From: Rhodospirillaceae bacterium
GTDB taxonomy: Bacteria; Pseudomonadota; Alphaproteobacteria; Rhodospirillales; Casp-alpha2
Assembly (NCBI GenBank): GCA_002686255.1
Contig: NZAZ01000104.1
Span: 1 to 42,188, forward strand
Reading direction: 5' to 3'
DNA: 42,188 nt
In this document: one piece after another, positions 22,756 to 29,949 of the stretch
Numbering within the stretch: the first letter of the stretch is position 1
Layout of the letters: each line of letters begins with the position of its first letter
Notes under the pieces: model-generated
Told to the model about the DNA's origin: nothing
What the model saw: only the letters and a program-made list of their open reading frames with translations
The model's database searches: none
Translations under genes and position numbers: made by a program

Positions 22756-23534
22756 TCCTTCCGCTCACCTTCCGGGATGTTTCGTTCGAGATCGGCGGCA
22801 CCCGCCTGATCAAGGACCTTAACTGCACGCTGGAGGCCGGGCCCCGGACCATGATCCTGGGCGCCAACGGGGCCGGCAAGAGCTTGTTTCTCAGGCTCTG
22901 CCACGGTCTCTTGGAACCCTCCGCCGGACGGATTTCATGGCGCGGGGCCAAGGGCGGCGATCCCCGCCGCGACCAGGCGATGGTGTTTCAGCACCCGGTG
23001 ATGCTTAGAAGGTCGGCCGCCGCCAACGTCGCCTATGCGCTGAAGCTTAAACGCACGCCGCAGGCCGATTGGCCGGCCATCATCGACGACGCCTTGAGCC
23101 ATACGGGGCTCCGGCGTCTGTCGCTGACGCCGGCCCGGGTGCTGTCCATCGGCGAGCAGCAGAAGCTGGCCCTGGCCCGGGCCTGGGCGCTGAAGCCGCA
23201 AGTCCTGTTCCTCGACGAGCCGACGGCGAGCCTCGACCCCGCCTCTACCCATGCCGTAGAGGAGATCATCAACGCCATCCACGGCCAGGGCACCCGCATC
23301 GTCATGACCACCCACGATTTGGCCCAGGCGCGCCGGCTCGCCGACGAGGTGATGTTCCTCAACCGCGGGCGGCTGCTGGAAATGGCGCCGGCGGACCGGT
23401 TTTTCAAGCAACCGGAAAACGACCTGGCGCGGGCGTTCCTCAAGGGTGATCTCCTGTGGTGGCGGCGCGGCCGGGACAATCTGAAAAGAAAACCGTCCAA
23501 ACCGGGCCCAAACGGGGAAGGACAAAGACGATGA
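22752..23534 (+). CDS. tupC: tungstate ABC transporter ATP-binding protein TupC
   Basis: The 260-residue ATPase powers tungstate uptake. Walker A is GANGAGKS (37-44), the Q-loop MVFQHPVML, Walker B VLFLDEPT with the catalytic glutamate, and the H-loop MTTHDLAQA. The signature sequence is LSIGEQQKLALARA instead of the usual LSGGQQ, a mild departure. The C-terminal 30 residues are basic (RRGRDNLKRKPSKPGPNG) and look unstructured. It overlaps tupB and tupA by four bases on each side, so the three proteins are probably made by coupled translation. Order here is B-C-A, with the binding protein last; tupA is often first in other operons. Confidence 0.92.
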   Translation: MILPLTFRDVSFEIGGTRLIKDLNCTLEAGPRTMILGANGAGKSLFLRLCHGLLEPSAGRISWRGAKGGDPRRDQAMVFQHPVMLRRSAAANVAYALKLKRTPQADWPAIIDDALSHTGLRRLSLTPARVLSIGEQQKLALARAWALKPQVLFLDEPTASLDPASTHAVEEIINAIHGQGTRIVMTTHDLAQARRLADEVMFLNRGRLLEMAPADRFFKQPENDLARAFLKGDLLWWRRGRDNLKRKPSKPGPNGEGQRR

Positions 23535-24367
23535 AAAGACTGATGACCGGATTGGTTGTTGCCTTGGCGGCGCTGGTTGCCGGTTCCGCGGCGGCGGAAA
23601 CGTTCATCACCGTCGCCTCGACCACCTCGACCCAGAACTCAGGCCTCTACGATCACATCCTGCCCCGGTTCACCGCCAGGACCGGCATCACCGTCCGCGT
23701 CATCGCCGTCGGCACCGGACAGGCGGTGCGCATGGCCAGGAACGGCGACGCCGACGTGCTGTTCGTCCACCACAAGCGATCGGAAGAGAAATTCGTCGCC
23801 GACGGCTTCGGCGTCGGGCGCTTCGACGTCATGTACAACGACTTCGTCCTGCTGGGGCCGGTCAATGAAACGGGGGCCGACCCGGCCGGCGTCGGCGGCG
23901 AAAAGGACATCGCCAAGGCGCTTTCGAAAATCGCCGAGGCCAAGGCGGTGTTTGCCTCGCGCGGCGACGACAGCGGCACGCATAAGAAGGAATTGTCTTT
24001 ATGGAAGGCGGCCGGCGCCGACCCGAAGGCGGCCTCGGGCTCGTGGTACCGGGAAACCGGGGCCGGCATGGGGGCGACCCTGAACACCGCCAGCGCCATG
24101 AACGCCTACGTTTTGACCGACCGGGCGACGTGGCTCAAGTTCAGGAACAGAGGCGCCTTGAAAACCCTCGTCGAAGGCGACGAGCGGCTGTTCAACCAGT
24201 ACGGCATTATTCTGGTCAACCCGAAAAAGCACCCCCACGTGAAGGCGAAGGAGGCCCAGGCCTTCATCGACTGGGTGCTGGGCGCGGAAGGCCAGGCCGC
24301 CATCGGCGCCTACAGGATCAAGGGCCGCCAGGCGTTCTTTCCGAATGCGCCGAAGGAAAGGTCGTAG
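23531..24367 (+). CDS. tupA: tungstate-binding periplasmic protein TupA
   Basis: TupA captures tungstate in the periplasm and passes it to TupB. The 278-residue product has a signal peptide (MKRLMTGLVVALAALVAGSA, cleavage after AAA near residue 23). The TupA anion-binding motif TTSTQNSGL (31-39) is intact. Other family segments include VGTGQAVRMARNGDADVLFV, VMYNDFVLLGP, ASRGDDSGTHKKE, TGAGMGATLNTASAMNAYVL and the closing YRIKGRQAFFPNA. The TTST form separates TupA from ModA and from WtpA, supporting tungstate over molybdate. It is the last gene of tupBCA and converges on the thioredoxin-like gene after 5 bases. Confidence 0.95.
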   Translation: MKRLMTGLVVALAALVAGSAAAETFITVASTTSTQNSGLYDHILPRFTARTGITVRVIAVGTGQAVRMARNGDADVLFVHHKRSEEKFVADGFGVGRFDVMYNDFVLLGPVNETGADPAGVGGEKDIAKALSKIAEAKAVFASRGDDSGTHKKELSLWKAAGADPKAASGSWYRETGAGMGATLNTASAMNAYVLTDRATWLKFRNRGALKTLVEGDERLFNQYGIILVNPKKHPHVKAKEAQAFIDWVLGAEGQAAIGAYRIKGRQAFFPNAPKERS

Positions 24368-24372
24368 GGGGG

Positions 24373-24639
24373 CTAAAGCGGCTGGCCCAGCCCGGCGGCG
24401 CGTAGCGTGTCTTCGTCGATGCCGCGGCCGGCGCAACAGTCGGCCAGCTCGCCGTTGATGGCCACCGCCGGCACCGATTGGATGCCGAGCCCCTTGGCCT
24501 GCTCGGCGACGGCGGGGTCGGTCATGTCGAGCACCGTCACCGCGCACGACGGGCACGCGATCTCGTTGACCTTGGCTATGGCTTCCTCGCAGACGGCGCA
24601 GCCGGCGCTGAATACCTCTATCTGGTGTTTGTCGGTCAT
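24373..24639 (-). CDS. small thioredoxin-like protein with extra cysteines
   Basis: The 88-residue product has a thioredoxin-like layout. A CxxC pair C14/C17 (AGCAVCEEA) sits in the active-site position, and SVPAVAING holds the cis-proline. It has four more cysteines: a second CxxC pair C29/C32 (CPSC) and an adjacent pair C68/C69 (ADCCAG). No signal peptide is seen, so it should be cytoplasmic. The cysteine richness and the upstream MerR-type regulator suggest handling of thiol-binding metals or thiol redox balance, but the substrate is unknown. It lies 24 bases downstream of the regulator gene and is read from the same promoter. Confidence 0.78.
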   Translation of the reverse strand: MTDKHQIEVFSAGCAVCEEAIAKVNEIACPSCAVTVLDMTDPAVAEQAKGLGIQSVPAVAINGELADCCAGRGIDEDTLRAAGLGQPL

Positions 24640-24663
24640 GGTTTCGTCTCCTTGGTTTTTGGT

Positions 24664-25080
24664 CTAATCACTTTCGAGCGCCTCGATGATCGAGCACGCG
24701 CCGAGTGAGCCCTTACCGGGGCAGGCCTCGATCAGGCGCTCAAGCGCCACGCCGATCCCTTTCAGCCTCTCGACCTTGTCCCGGACTTCGGCCAATTTCG
24801 CCTCCGCCCGGCGCTGGACCTGGGCGCAGTCGGCTTTCGGATCGGCGCGCAGCGACATCAGGTCCGAGATTTCCTCGAGCGAGAAGCCCAGATCCTGGGC
24901 CTCGCGGATGAAGCGGATTTGGCTGAGCGTCGCCGCCGGGTAATCGCGGAAACCGCCGGCCACCGGTTTCGGCGGCTGGGCGATCAGGCCCCGGCGTTCA
25001 TAAAAGCGGATGGTTTCGACGCCGACGCCGGCCCGCTTCGCCGCTTTTCCGATGGTCGTCGCGGTGGTCTGAGAACTCAT
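24664..25080 (-). CDS. MerR-family regulator with mercury-type cysteine spacing
   Basis: The 138-residue product has the MerR winged-helix start (TIGKAAKRAGVGVETIRFYERRGLI, shown by TIGKAAKRAGVGVETIRFYE) and a dimerisation helix. Cysteines lie at 85, 120 and 129. Their spacing, 35 and 9 residues, equals that of C82, C117 and C126, which bind Hg(II) in MerR of Tn501. This supports sensing of Hg(II) or a similar soft metal. An in-frame ATG at 25110 lies within two bases of the -10 element of the only promoter seen, so the ATG at 25080, preceded by GGTGAG, is the start. The regulator would activate its own transcript together with the thioredoxin-like gene. Confidence 0.88.
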   Translation of the reverse strand: MSSQTTATTIGKAAKRAGVGVETIRFYERRGLIAQPPKPVAGGFRDYPAATLSQIRFIREAQDLGFSLEEISDLMSLRADPKADCAQVQRRAEAKLAEVRDKVERLKGIGVALERLIEACPGKGSLGACSIIEALESD

Positions 25081-25111
25081 CTCACCAGTCCTTTTCCAAT
25101 GCACGGTCATT

Positions 25112-25143
25112 ATTCTACACCCCGTACCTTAGTACGGAGTCAA
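25112..25143 (-). promoter_or_regulatory. mer-type promoter and operator with 20-bp spacer
   Basis: On the minus strand, TTGACT (complement of 25138-25143) and TAGAAT (complement of 25112-25117) are separated by exactly 20 bases, the overlong spacer typical of MerR-activated promoters. The spacer holds the dyad CCGTAC-TAAG-GTACGG, very like the mer operator. The MerR-type gene starts 31 bases downstream, so it is expected to control this promoter itself. Confidence 0.88.
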
Positions 25144-25322
25144 GGAAAAGCCGGAGGCGGACATCCGCGTCCCCGTGTGTTCCCTCGCCGAAGAGGCCCA
25201 CTTGAGGTAAACTTAAAGGACGGAGAAGTTTGGACGGACGTCCACATCCGGGGCGTTCGACGCGCCCGCCACGAAGGCGCGCGCGGGGTTCATTCATAGA
25301 CGTCAAACAACGGAGGAGCGCT

Positions 25323-25619
25323 ATGTCTACGTACATCAGCCTCGTCAACTACACTGAGATGGGTATCCGCAAGATCAAAGAATCGCCAGGCCGCCTCGAC
25401 GACGTGAAAAAGCTGGCCCGGGACCTGGGCGGGGAGTTGAAGCTGTTCTATCTCTGCCTCGGGGCCTACGATATCGTCGTCGTCTACGACATGCCGGATA
25501 ACGCCAAGGCGGCCACATTCGCCCTTAGCATCGGCGCCGTCGGCGCGGTCCGGACGACGACCATGGCCGCCTTCCCGGAGGCCGAATACAAAGATATCAT
25601 CGGTGCCATAGCGGCCTGA
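25323..25619 (+). CDS. GYD-domain protein
   Basis: The 98-residue product opens MSTYISLVNYTEMGIRKIKE and has the GYD-family core (LFYLCLGAYDIVVVYDMPD), with the GAYD sequence standing for the GYD signature. The family is thought to have a ferredoxin-like (dimeric alpha-beta barrel) fold; its function is unknown. No signal or membrane segment is present. A clear GGAGG sits about 7 bases before the ATG. The gene stands alone on this strand, with a bidirectional terminator after it. Confidence 0.82.
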   Translation: MSTYISLVNYTEMGIRKIKESPGRLDDVKKLARDLGGELKLFYLCLGAYDIVVVYDMPDNAKAATFALSIGAVGAVRTTTMAAFPEAEYKDIIGAIAA

Positions 25620-25625
25620 CAAGCG

Positions 25626-25657
25626 GCCCGCCGTCCGTTGCGGGCAGCGGGGCGGGC
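25626..25657. terminator. hairpin between convergent GYD and DUF1330 genes
   Basis: GCCCGCC (25626-25632) pairs exactly with GGCGGGC (25651-25657); the loop itself can pair CCG-rich bases. It lies between two convergent stop codons, and AAAACTAG follows. This suits a bidirectional terminator, although no long T-run is present. Confidence 0.5.
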
Positions 25658-25664
25658 TTCAAAA

Positions 25665-25952
25665 CTAGACGCCGTCGACGACGATCATGTTGCCCTTCGA
25701 CGCCGCCTGGCGCAGCGCCTTCGGGCCTTGGTATTCGGCCGAGGCGTGCCAGGCCTTGGCGGCTTTCCTGGCGGGGAATTTCAGGATCACCATCCGGGGC
25801 CACGGCCATTCGCCTTCCAGAACCTCTCTATCGCCGCCGCGGACGATGAATTCGCCGCCGTATTGCTCCAAAGTCGCCGGCACCTGGGCGCGGTAGGTCT
25901 CGAAGGTCTCGGGGTCGGTGATTTCTAACTGGACGACGATATAGGCGGCCAT
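25665..25952 (-). CDS. DUF1330 protein
   Basis: The 95-residue product begins MAAYIVVQLEITDPETFETY and contains YGGEFIVRGGDREVLEGEWP and RMVILKFPARKAAKAWHASA, the conserved segments of DUF1330. The family adopts a dimeric ferredoxin-like fold, and no enzyme activity is established. No signal is present. It converges with the GYD gene, a family with a similar predicted fold, but the two are on opposite strands and unlikely to be one operon. Upstream lies a possible 35-codon gene on the same strand. Confidence 0.85.
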   Translation of the reverse strand: MAAYIVVQLEITDPETFETYRAQVPATLEQYGGEFIVRGGDREVLEGEWPWPRMVILKFPARKAAKAWHASAEYQGPKALRQAASKGNMIVVDGV

Positions 25953-25997
25953 ATCTCGTTTTTCCTTATAATAGTTCGGGGCTCAATCCCGGCACCC

Positions 25998-26105
25998 TCA
26001 CCTTTCAGCGCCGCCAAACAGTTGCGCCATCAGGCCGTCGGCCTGGGCCAGGCGGGAAAAGCCCTCGGCGGCGGCGCGTTTCGAATGATCAGCGTTGATT
26101 TCCAT
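25998..26105 (-). CDS. possible 35-codon gene or remnant of a ChrR-type cupin
   Basis: A good ribosome-binding site (GAGGAG) 6 bases before an ATG opens a frame of 35 codons starting MEINADHSKRAAAEGF. The first eleven residues recall the start of ChrR-type cupin proteins, and GGAER near the end is loosely like their GVERR. If so, this is a worn-down remnant that stops early. It could equally be an independent small protein with one amphipathic helix. Evidence is limited to the start signal and this short resemblance. Confidence 0.35.
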   Translation of the reverse strand: MEINADHSKRAAAEGFSRLAQADGLMAQLFGGAER

Positions 26106-26243
26106 GGTTTCTCCTCGGGGGGCCTGGGGGGGGGCTTGCGGCAACGCCGATGGACTCACATATGGATTTTCCAACCCAACGTGTCGAGTTGCCGCCCGTG
26201 CCCGCCGCTTGGCCCGACTTGAAAAACAAAAAGGAACAAAGCC

Positions 26244-26630
26244 GTGGATTACCATTTCAGCAAGACCCTGTCGCTGCCCTTTGACGAGGCGGTGGAAAAA
26301 GTAACCGGCGCGTTGAGCGAAGAAGGTTTCGGCGTGCTGACCACCATCGACGTCAAGGCAACGCTTAAGAAGAAGCTGGACGTTGACTTCCGCCCCTATA
26401 CCATCCTCGGCGCCTGCAACCCCGGGTTTGCCTACAGGGCGCTCCAGGCCGAAGACAAAATCGGCCTCATGCTGCCGTGCAATGTGTTGGTGCAGGAAAC
26501 AAGCGACGGCGCCGTCGAAGTGTCGGCGGTCAATCCCATCGTTTCCATGCAGGCCATAGACAACCCGGAATTGGGGGCGATGGCGAAAGAAGTTCAAGGC
26601 TTGTTAAGTAGTATCATCGAAGGGCTGTAA
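26244..26630 (+). CDS. DUF302 protein
   Basis: The 128-residue product shows the DUF302 core: SLPFDEAVEKVTGALSEEGF, GVLTTIDVKATLKKKL, YTILGACNPGFAYRAL and KIGLMLPCNVLVQE. Family members are small alpha/beta proteins of unknown function. Two conserved cysteines lie in GACNPG and LPCNV. The start is GTG (26244) with AAGGA about 9 bases upstream; the GTG gives the normal family N-terminus. No export signal is seen. It converges with the RHH gene after 18 bases. Confidence 0.85.
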   Translation: MDYHFSKTLSLPFDEAVEKVTGALSEEGFGVLTTIDVKATLKKKLDVDFRPYTILGACNPGFAYRALQAEDKIGLMLPCNVLVQETSDGAVEVSAVNPIVSMQAIDNPELGAMAKEVQGLLSSIIEGL

Positions 26631-26648
26631 AGGGGTTTTGGTCGCCGG

Positions 26649-26996
26649 CTATGTGGATTTATCCGGCGAGGTCGATGCATAATATTCGATATATTTCAGG
26701 CCAACCACGCGCAGGCAGGAAGCGAGGTTGGAAAAATCGCTGAATTGACAGCGGTCGTGGATGAGGGTGATCAGGCCGGCCACCGTCGTCTGCTCCTCGG
26801 CGGCCAAATCCTCCAGCACCGTCCAGAACGCGCTTTCAAGGCGGATGGTGGTCGAATGGCCGTGGATGCGCACCGAACGCCGTTCGGGCGTATAAAATTC
26901 CTTCGCCTGTTTGGGGTCGCACATGTTGAACAGGCGGGTTAACGGAGACTCGGCCTCGGAAGGCTGTGTTTTTGGCTTGCCGGCTTGGTCGGTCAT
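26649..26996 (-). CDS. ribbon-helix-helix domain protein
   Basis: The 115-residue product has a polar N-terminal half and a C-terminal ribbon-helix-helix-like domain: RSVRIHGHSTTIRLESAFWT forms the strand and first helix, then LEDLAAEEQTTVAGLITLI. It ends LRVVGLKYIEYYASTSPDKS. Such proteins are usually small dimeric DNA binders that repress their own or nearby genes. The ATG at 26996 is chosen; an ATG 15 codons upstream (27041) is possible. It could regulate the neighbouring small genes or the porin downstream, but no operator is identified. Confidence 0.72.
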   Translation of the reverse strand: MTDQAGKPKTQPSEAESPLTRLFNMCDPKQAKEFYTPERRSVRIHGHSTTIRLESAFWTVLEDLAAEEQTTVAGLITLIHDRCQFSDFSNLASCLRVVGLKYIEYYASTSPDKST

Positions 26997-27390
26997 GACG
27001 TTCGGCAATGTCCATCTCCCGATAATGATCGGTGAGCCCACGGTCCGTTAAAAAACCACACCCAGGTTAATGGTAAAATAGCGGCTGCGTCAAAATCACC
27101 GGTAGTACCTGGGTGTTTACACATACCCCTGTAACCACCCTTCAGGGGCCGTTGAGGCAATATGGCAACAAGGGAATATCCGGCTCATACGGCCAAGGAT
27201 TCCCTTCTCCCCATATGGATGTTGCATAGAAGCAACACCTCGCCGGGTAATTTGACCCTTTATAGCATAGTACTACTTCTTTGCGGGTTTCTTCATTGGG
27301 CTGTGGTCAGGATAACGGTGATGGGAAACCGAAACTGGGAATCAGCGCATTATTGGTGCTGGGCCGGGCATCGGAGAGGGGAAATTTCAA
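26997..27390. other. 394-bp intergenic region upstream of the porin gene
   Basis: No convincing gene is seen. ACACCCAGGT (27058-27067) and ACCTGGGTGT (27107-27116) are an exact 10-bp inverted pair 39 bases apart, able to form a stem or serve as a split operator. TTGACC near 27251 is a possible -35, without a clear -10. GAGAGG about 10 bases before the porin ATG is its ribosome-binding site. Confidence 0.4.
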
Positions 27391-28636
27391 ATGTCAATTA
27401 CCAAAACACAAACATTGGTCGCCGCCGCTCTTCTGGCCGCCGGCTTCGGCGCTCATTCGCAGCCGGCGTTCGCCGAAAACGGCCAGTTGCCGAAATGCAT
27501 CGGCACCTCTAAATGCGGCATGGGCGGCGCCGGATTAGGCCTCGCCACCGACGCCTTGTCGGCCGCTGTCAACCCGGCCCTGGCCGCGCGCATGGGCAGC
27601 GAGGCGGTGATTTCCATGGGCGTCCTGTTTGCCGAAAGTGAAGTGTTGATCGACGGCACCGCCTTCGGTGACAACAGCGGCGCGCCGCGTTCCAGTGGCG
27701 CCAGGGCCTTCGCTAACGGTTCCATGGCGGCGAATTACCGCCTCAACGATAACGTCGGCGTCAACTTTGCCTTCTTCCCCGGCGGCGGCGGCGCCTCGGA
27801 CTGGGGCAAGCCCCGCACCGGTAATGCTAACAACGGTGGTGTAGCCCAGGGCGGTCTTGATCACCAGATGCGCTGGCGGATGTTTGAAGTCCAGGCGGCT
27901 GTCGCCTACGCGCCTACGAAGAACCAGTCCTATGGCCTCGGCCTCGTCGTCATCAAGGCCGACATGAAAACCGACTCGCTGGATAACACCTTCGCCGCGC
28001 CCCTCTCCGGCCCCCCCCAGCAAAGTCGATAAGGCCTGGGGCGCCGGCTTCCAGATTGGCGCGGTCCTTGACCTCAGCGACTTGATAACCCTTTCCGCCG
28101 ACTATCATTCCCGGGTGTGGATGGAACGGTTCCTAAAATACAAGAACATCTTCAACAGCACCGTCGACCGCCCGCCGGTGGTCTCCGTCGGCATGGACAT
28201 CAAGCCCACCGACGCCACCACCATCTCCCTGGGCGTCAAGCATATCAACAACGAAAACATCAAGACCCTCGGCTCCGGGCCGCAGGCCGACGGCGGGTTC
28301 GGCTGGAAAAACTTGACCGTCTTCGCCCTCGGCGTCCAGCATCAGTTGAACAACGCGCTGACCCTCCGCGCCGGTTACAACTATAACAACTCTCCGATCG
28401 ATGAAGAGCACGTCTTCGCCAATGTCCTCCTGCCGGCGATCGTCGAACACCACTTCACCGCCGGCGCGACCCTCAAGTTCTCCAACACCATGGAGTTCGG
28501 CTGGAGCGCCTTCGTCACCCCGGTAACGAGTGTGACCGACAGCGGCGGCGGCGACAGCTTTAGTGCCAACAACCCCGGCGTCAAGCTTACGTCGCAACAG
28601 TACGGCACCCAGTTGTCCTTCAAGTACAGTTTCTAA
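27391..28636 (+). CDS. FadL/OmpP1-family outer-membrane transporter, frameshifted
   Basis: FadL-type beta-barrels move hydrophobic compounds across the outer membrane. A signal peptide (LVAAALLAAGFGAHSQPAFA) is followed by the family hatch-like start KCGMGGAGLGLATDALSAAVNPA and, later, SLGVKHINNENIKTLG, LTLRAGYNYNNSPIDEEHVF and a C-terminal aromatic FKYSF, as expected for a barrel protein. The frame breaks at a run of eight C (28011-28018). Bases 27391-28018 are in one frame and about 28019-28636 in the next; removing one C restores a single protein of about 414 residues. A sequencing error is likely, a real null mutation possible. The tail of a second family member follows at once. Confidence 0.8.
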
Positions 28637-28639
28637 AAC

Positions 28640-28833
28640 CGAATGACGGCGGGCGGTCCCGTGCCACCTTTGGAATACATTACAAGGTCTCCGAAAACGG
28701 CATCCTGAATCTGGCCCATGCCCGAGCCTTCGAGGCCGACATTACCGGTAGCGACCCCAATATCGGCGGCCAGAACGTGAATTTAAAGATGAACCAGAAC
28801 GAGGGCACGATCGGGGCTACCTATCGCTGGTAA
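28640..28833 (+). pseudogene. C-terminal remnant of a second FadL/OmpP1-type porin
   Basis: After the porin stop codon a different frame encodes RATFGIHYKVSENGILNLAH and ends NEGTIGATYRW before a stop at 28831-28833. This is the typical final-strand region of a FadL/OmpP1 barrel, with a terminal Trp. There is no start codon and only about 60 codons remain. A tandem copy seems to have been removed by recombination, leaving its last strands. Confidence 0.65.
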
Positions 28834-28908
28834 GAGGATTATCCTTCGGTGCGCCGCCGGGCGCCCGCCGCCGAAACTGTGGGTTTCCTTCCGAACCGAC
28901 TAACACAA

Positions 28909-28933
28909 AGGCAATATGGAGAGGCAATATGGA
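28909..28933 (+). repeat. 12-bp tandem duplication over the start of the first YeeE/YedE gene
   Basis: AGGCAATATGGA occurs at 28909-28920 and again at 28922-28933, 13 bases apart. Each copy contains an ATG. The second is the start used for the transporter; the GGAGAGG created at the junction of the copies acts as its ribosome-binding site. The first ATG opens another frame. Confidence 0.7.
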
Positions 28934-29360
28934 AAACTTTACTCCCATAGCTTCCCTCTTGGGTGGGGTGCTTATCGGCACCGCCGCCGTCATCCTCCTG
29001 GCCTTCAACGGGCATATCGCCGGCATTACCGGCGTCACGCGCGGGATTCTGACGCCGAAGGAGGGCGATACGGTGTGGCGGGTGGTCTTTCTTCTCGGGC
29101 TTATCGCCGGGCCGTTGGTTTTCCAGGCCATCTCGGGCGCACCGGTTAAATTCATCGTAACTTCATCGACGTCGGTCCTCGTCGTCGCCGGCCTGCTGGT
29201 CGGGTTCGGGACTTCGCTGAGCAACGGCTGCACCAGCGGCCGCGGGATCTGCGGCCTCGGCCGCATCTCCAGGCGCTCGATGTTTGCCACCGGCAGCTTC
29301 ATGGCCGCCGCCGTGATCACTGTCTACATAATGCAGCACGTGCTTGGGGGCGGGTCATGA
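28929..29360 (+). CDS. YeeE/YedE-family transporter, first half
   Basis: The 143-residue membrane protein has about four helices, including ASLLGGVLIGTAAVILLAFN and SVLVVAGLLVGFGTSLSNGC. The family motif GCTSGRGICGLGR lies near residue 100; its cysteines are important for thiosulfate or sulfur-compound uptake in characterised YeeE proteins. Many YeeE proteins are one chain with two such halves. Here each half is a gene, as in the paired PmpA/PmpB type. The stop overlaps the start of the second half by four bases (29357-29360). Substrate is inferred as a sulfur compound, possibly of use for the sulfur-rich formate dehydrogenase cofactor. Confidence 0.85.
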   Translation: MENFTPIASLLGGVLIGTAAVILLAFNGHIAGITGVTRGILTPKEGDTVWRVVFLLGLIAGPLVFQAISGAPVKFIVTSSTSVLVVAGLLVGFGTSLSNGCTSGRGICGLGRISRRSMFATGSFMAAAVITVYIMQHVLGGGS

Positions 29361-29806
29361 GGGCCCTTGTTTCCGCCGCCGTTTCCGGCCTGCTGTTCGG
29401 GATCGGCTTGGCCCTTTCGGGCATGCTCAACCCGGCCAAGGTGATCGGTTTTCTCGATTTCGCCGGCAACTGGGATCCCAGCCTGGCGTTCGTAATGGGC
29501 GGCGGCGTCGCCGTCGCCGCCATCGCTTTTCCTTTCGTCCTCAAGCGCCCCCAACCGGTGTGCGAGGCCTCCTTCCAAATGCCGACTCAAAAAGACGTCG
29601 ACCCCGCATTGATCATCGGCGGCGGCATCTTCGGCGTCGGCTGGGGAATGGCCGGCCTCTGCCCCGGCCCGGCTTTCTCTTCGCTGTCGTTCTTGCGCTG
29701 GGAATCGATGGTGCTCTTCGCCGCCATGATCGCAGGCATGGTGATCTTCCGTTTCACGCGCAAGATTTCCGGATTGCAAATACAACGTTTGGTCGAAGAC
29801 GGATAG
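29357..29806 (+). CDS. YeeE/YedE-family transporter, second half
   Basis: The 149-residue protein has four to five helices and the paired family motifs: GIGLALSGMLNPAKVIGFLD near the start and GWGMAGLCPGPAF near residue 100. It should pair with the product of the overlapping upstream gene to form one inner-membrane channel for a sulfur compound such as thiosulfate. The loop between the halves includes PQPVCEASFQMPTQ. It is followed by about 140 bases without a gene, then a convergent regulator gene. Confidence 0.85.
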   Translation: MRALVSAAVSGLLFGIGLALSGMLNPAKVIGFLDFAGNWDPSLAFVMGGGVAVAAIAFPFVLKRPQPVCEASFQMPTQKDVDPALIIGGGIFGVGWGMAGLCPGPAFSSLSFLRWESMVLFAAMIAGMVIFRFTRKISGLQIQRLVEDG

Positions 29807-29949
29807 ATTCGGTCCTTTCCTTCATCTCCGTTTGGGCGCCGGGGGTTTAACCCTGAAAAAAAGCCTCTCAAACTTTCGCGTGCCCCTGCCGGGTCACGCG
29901 ATATTTATAAGGGCGGCTCAGTCTAAATCCAGCATCAATTAAAGTGGGT

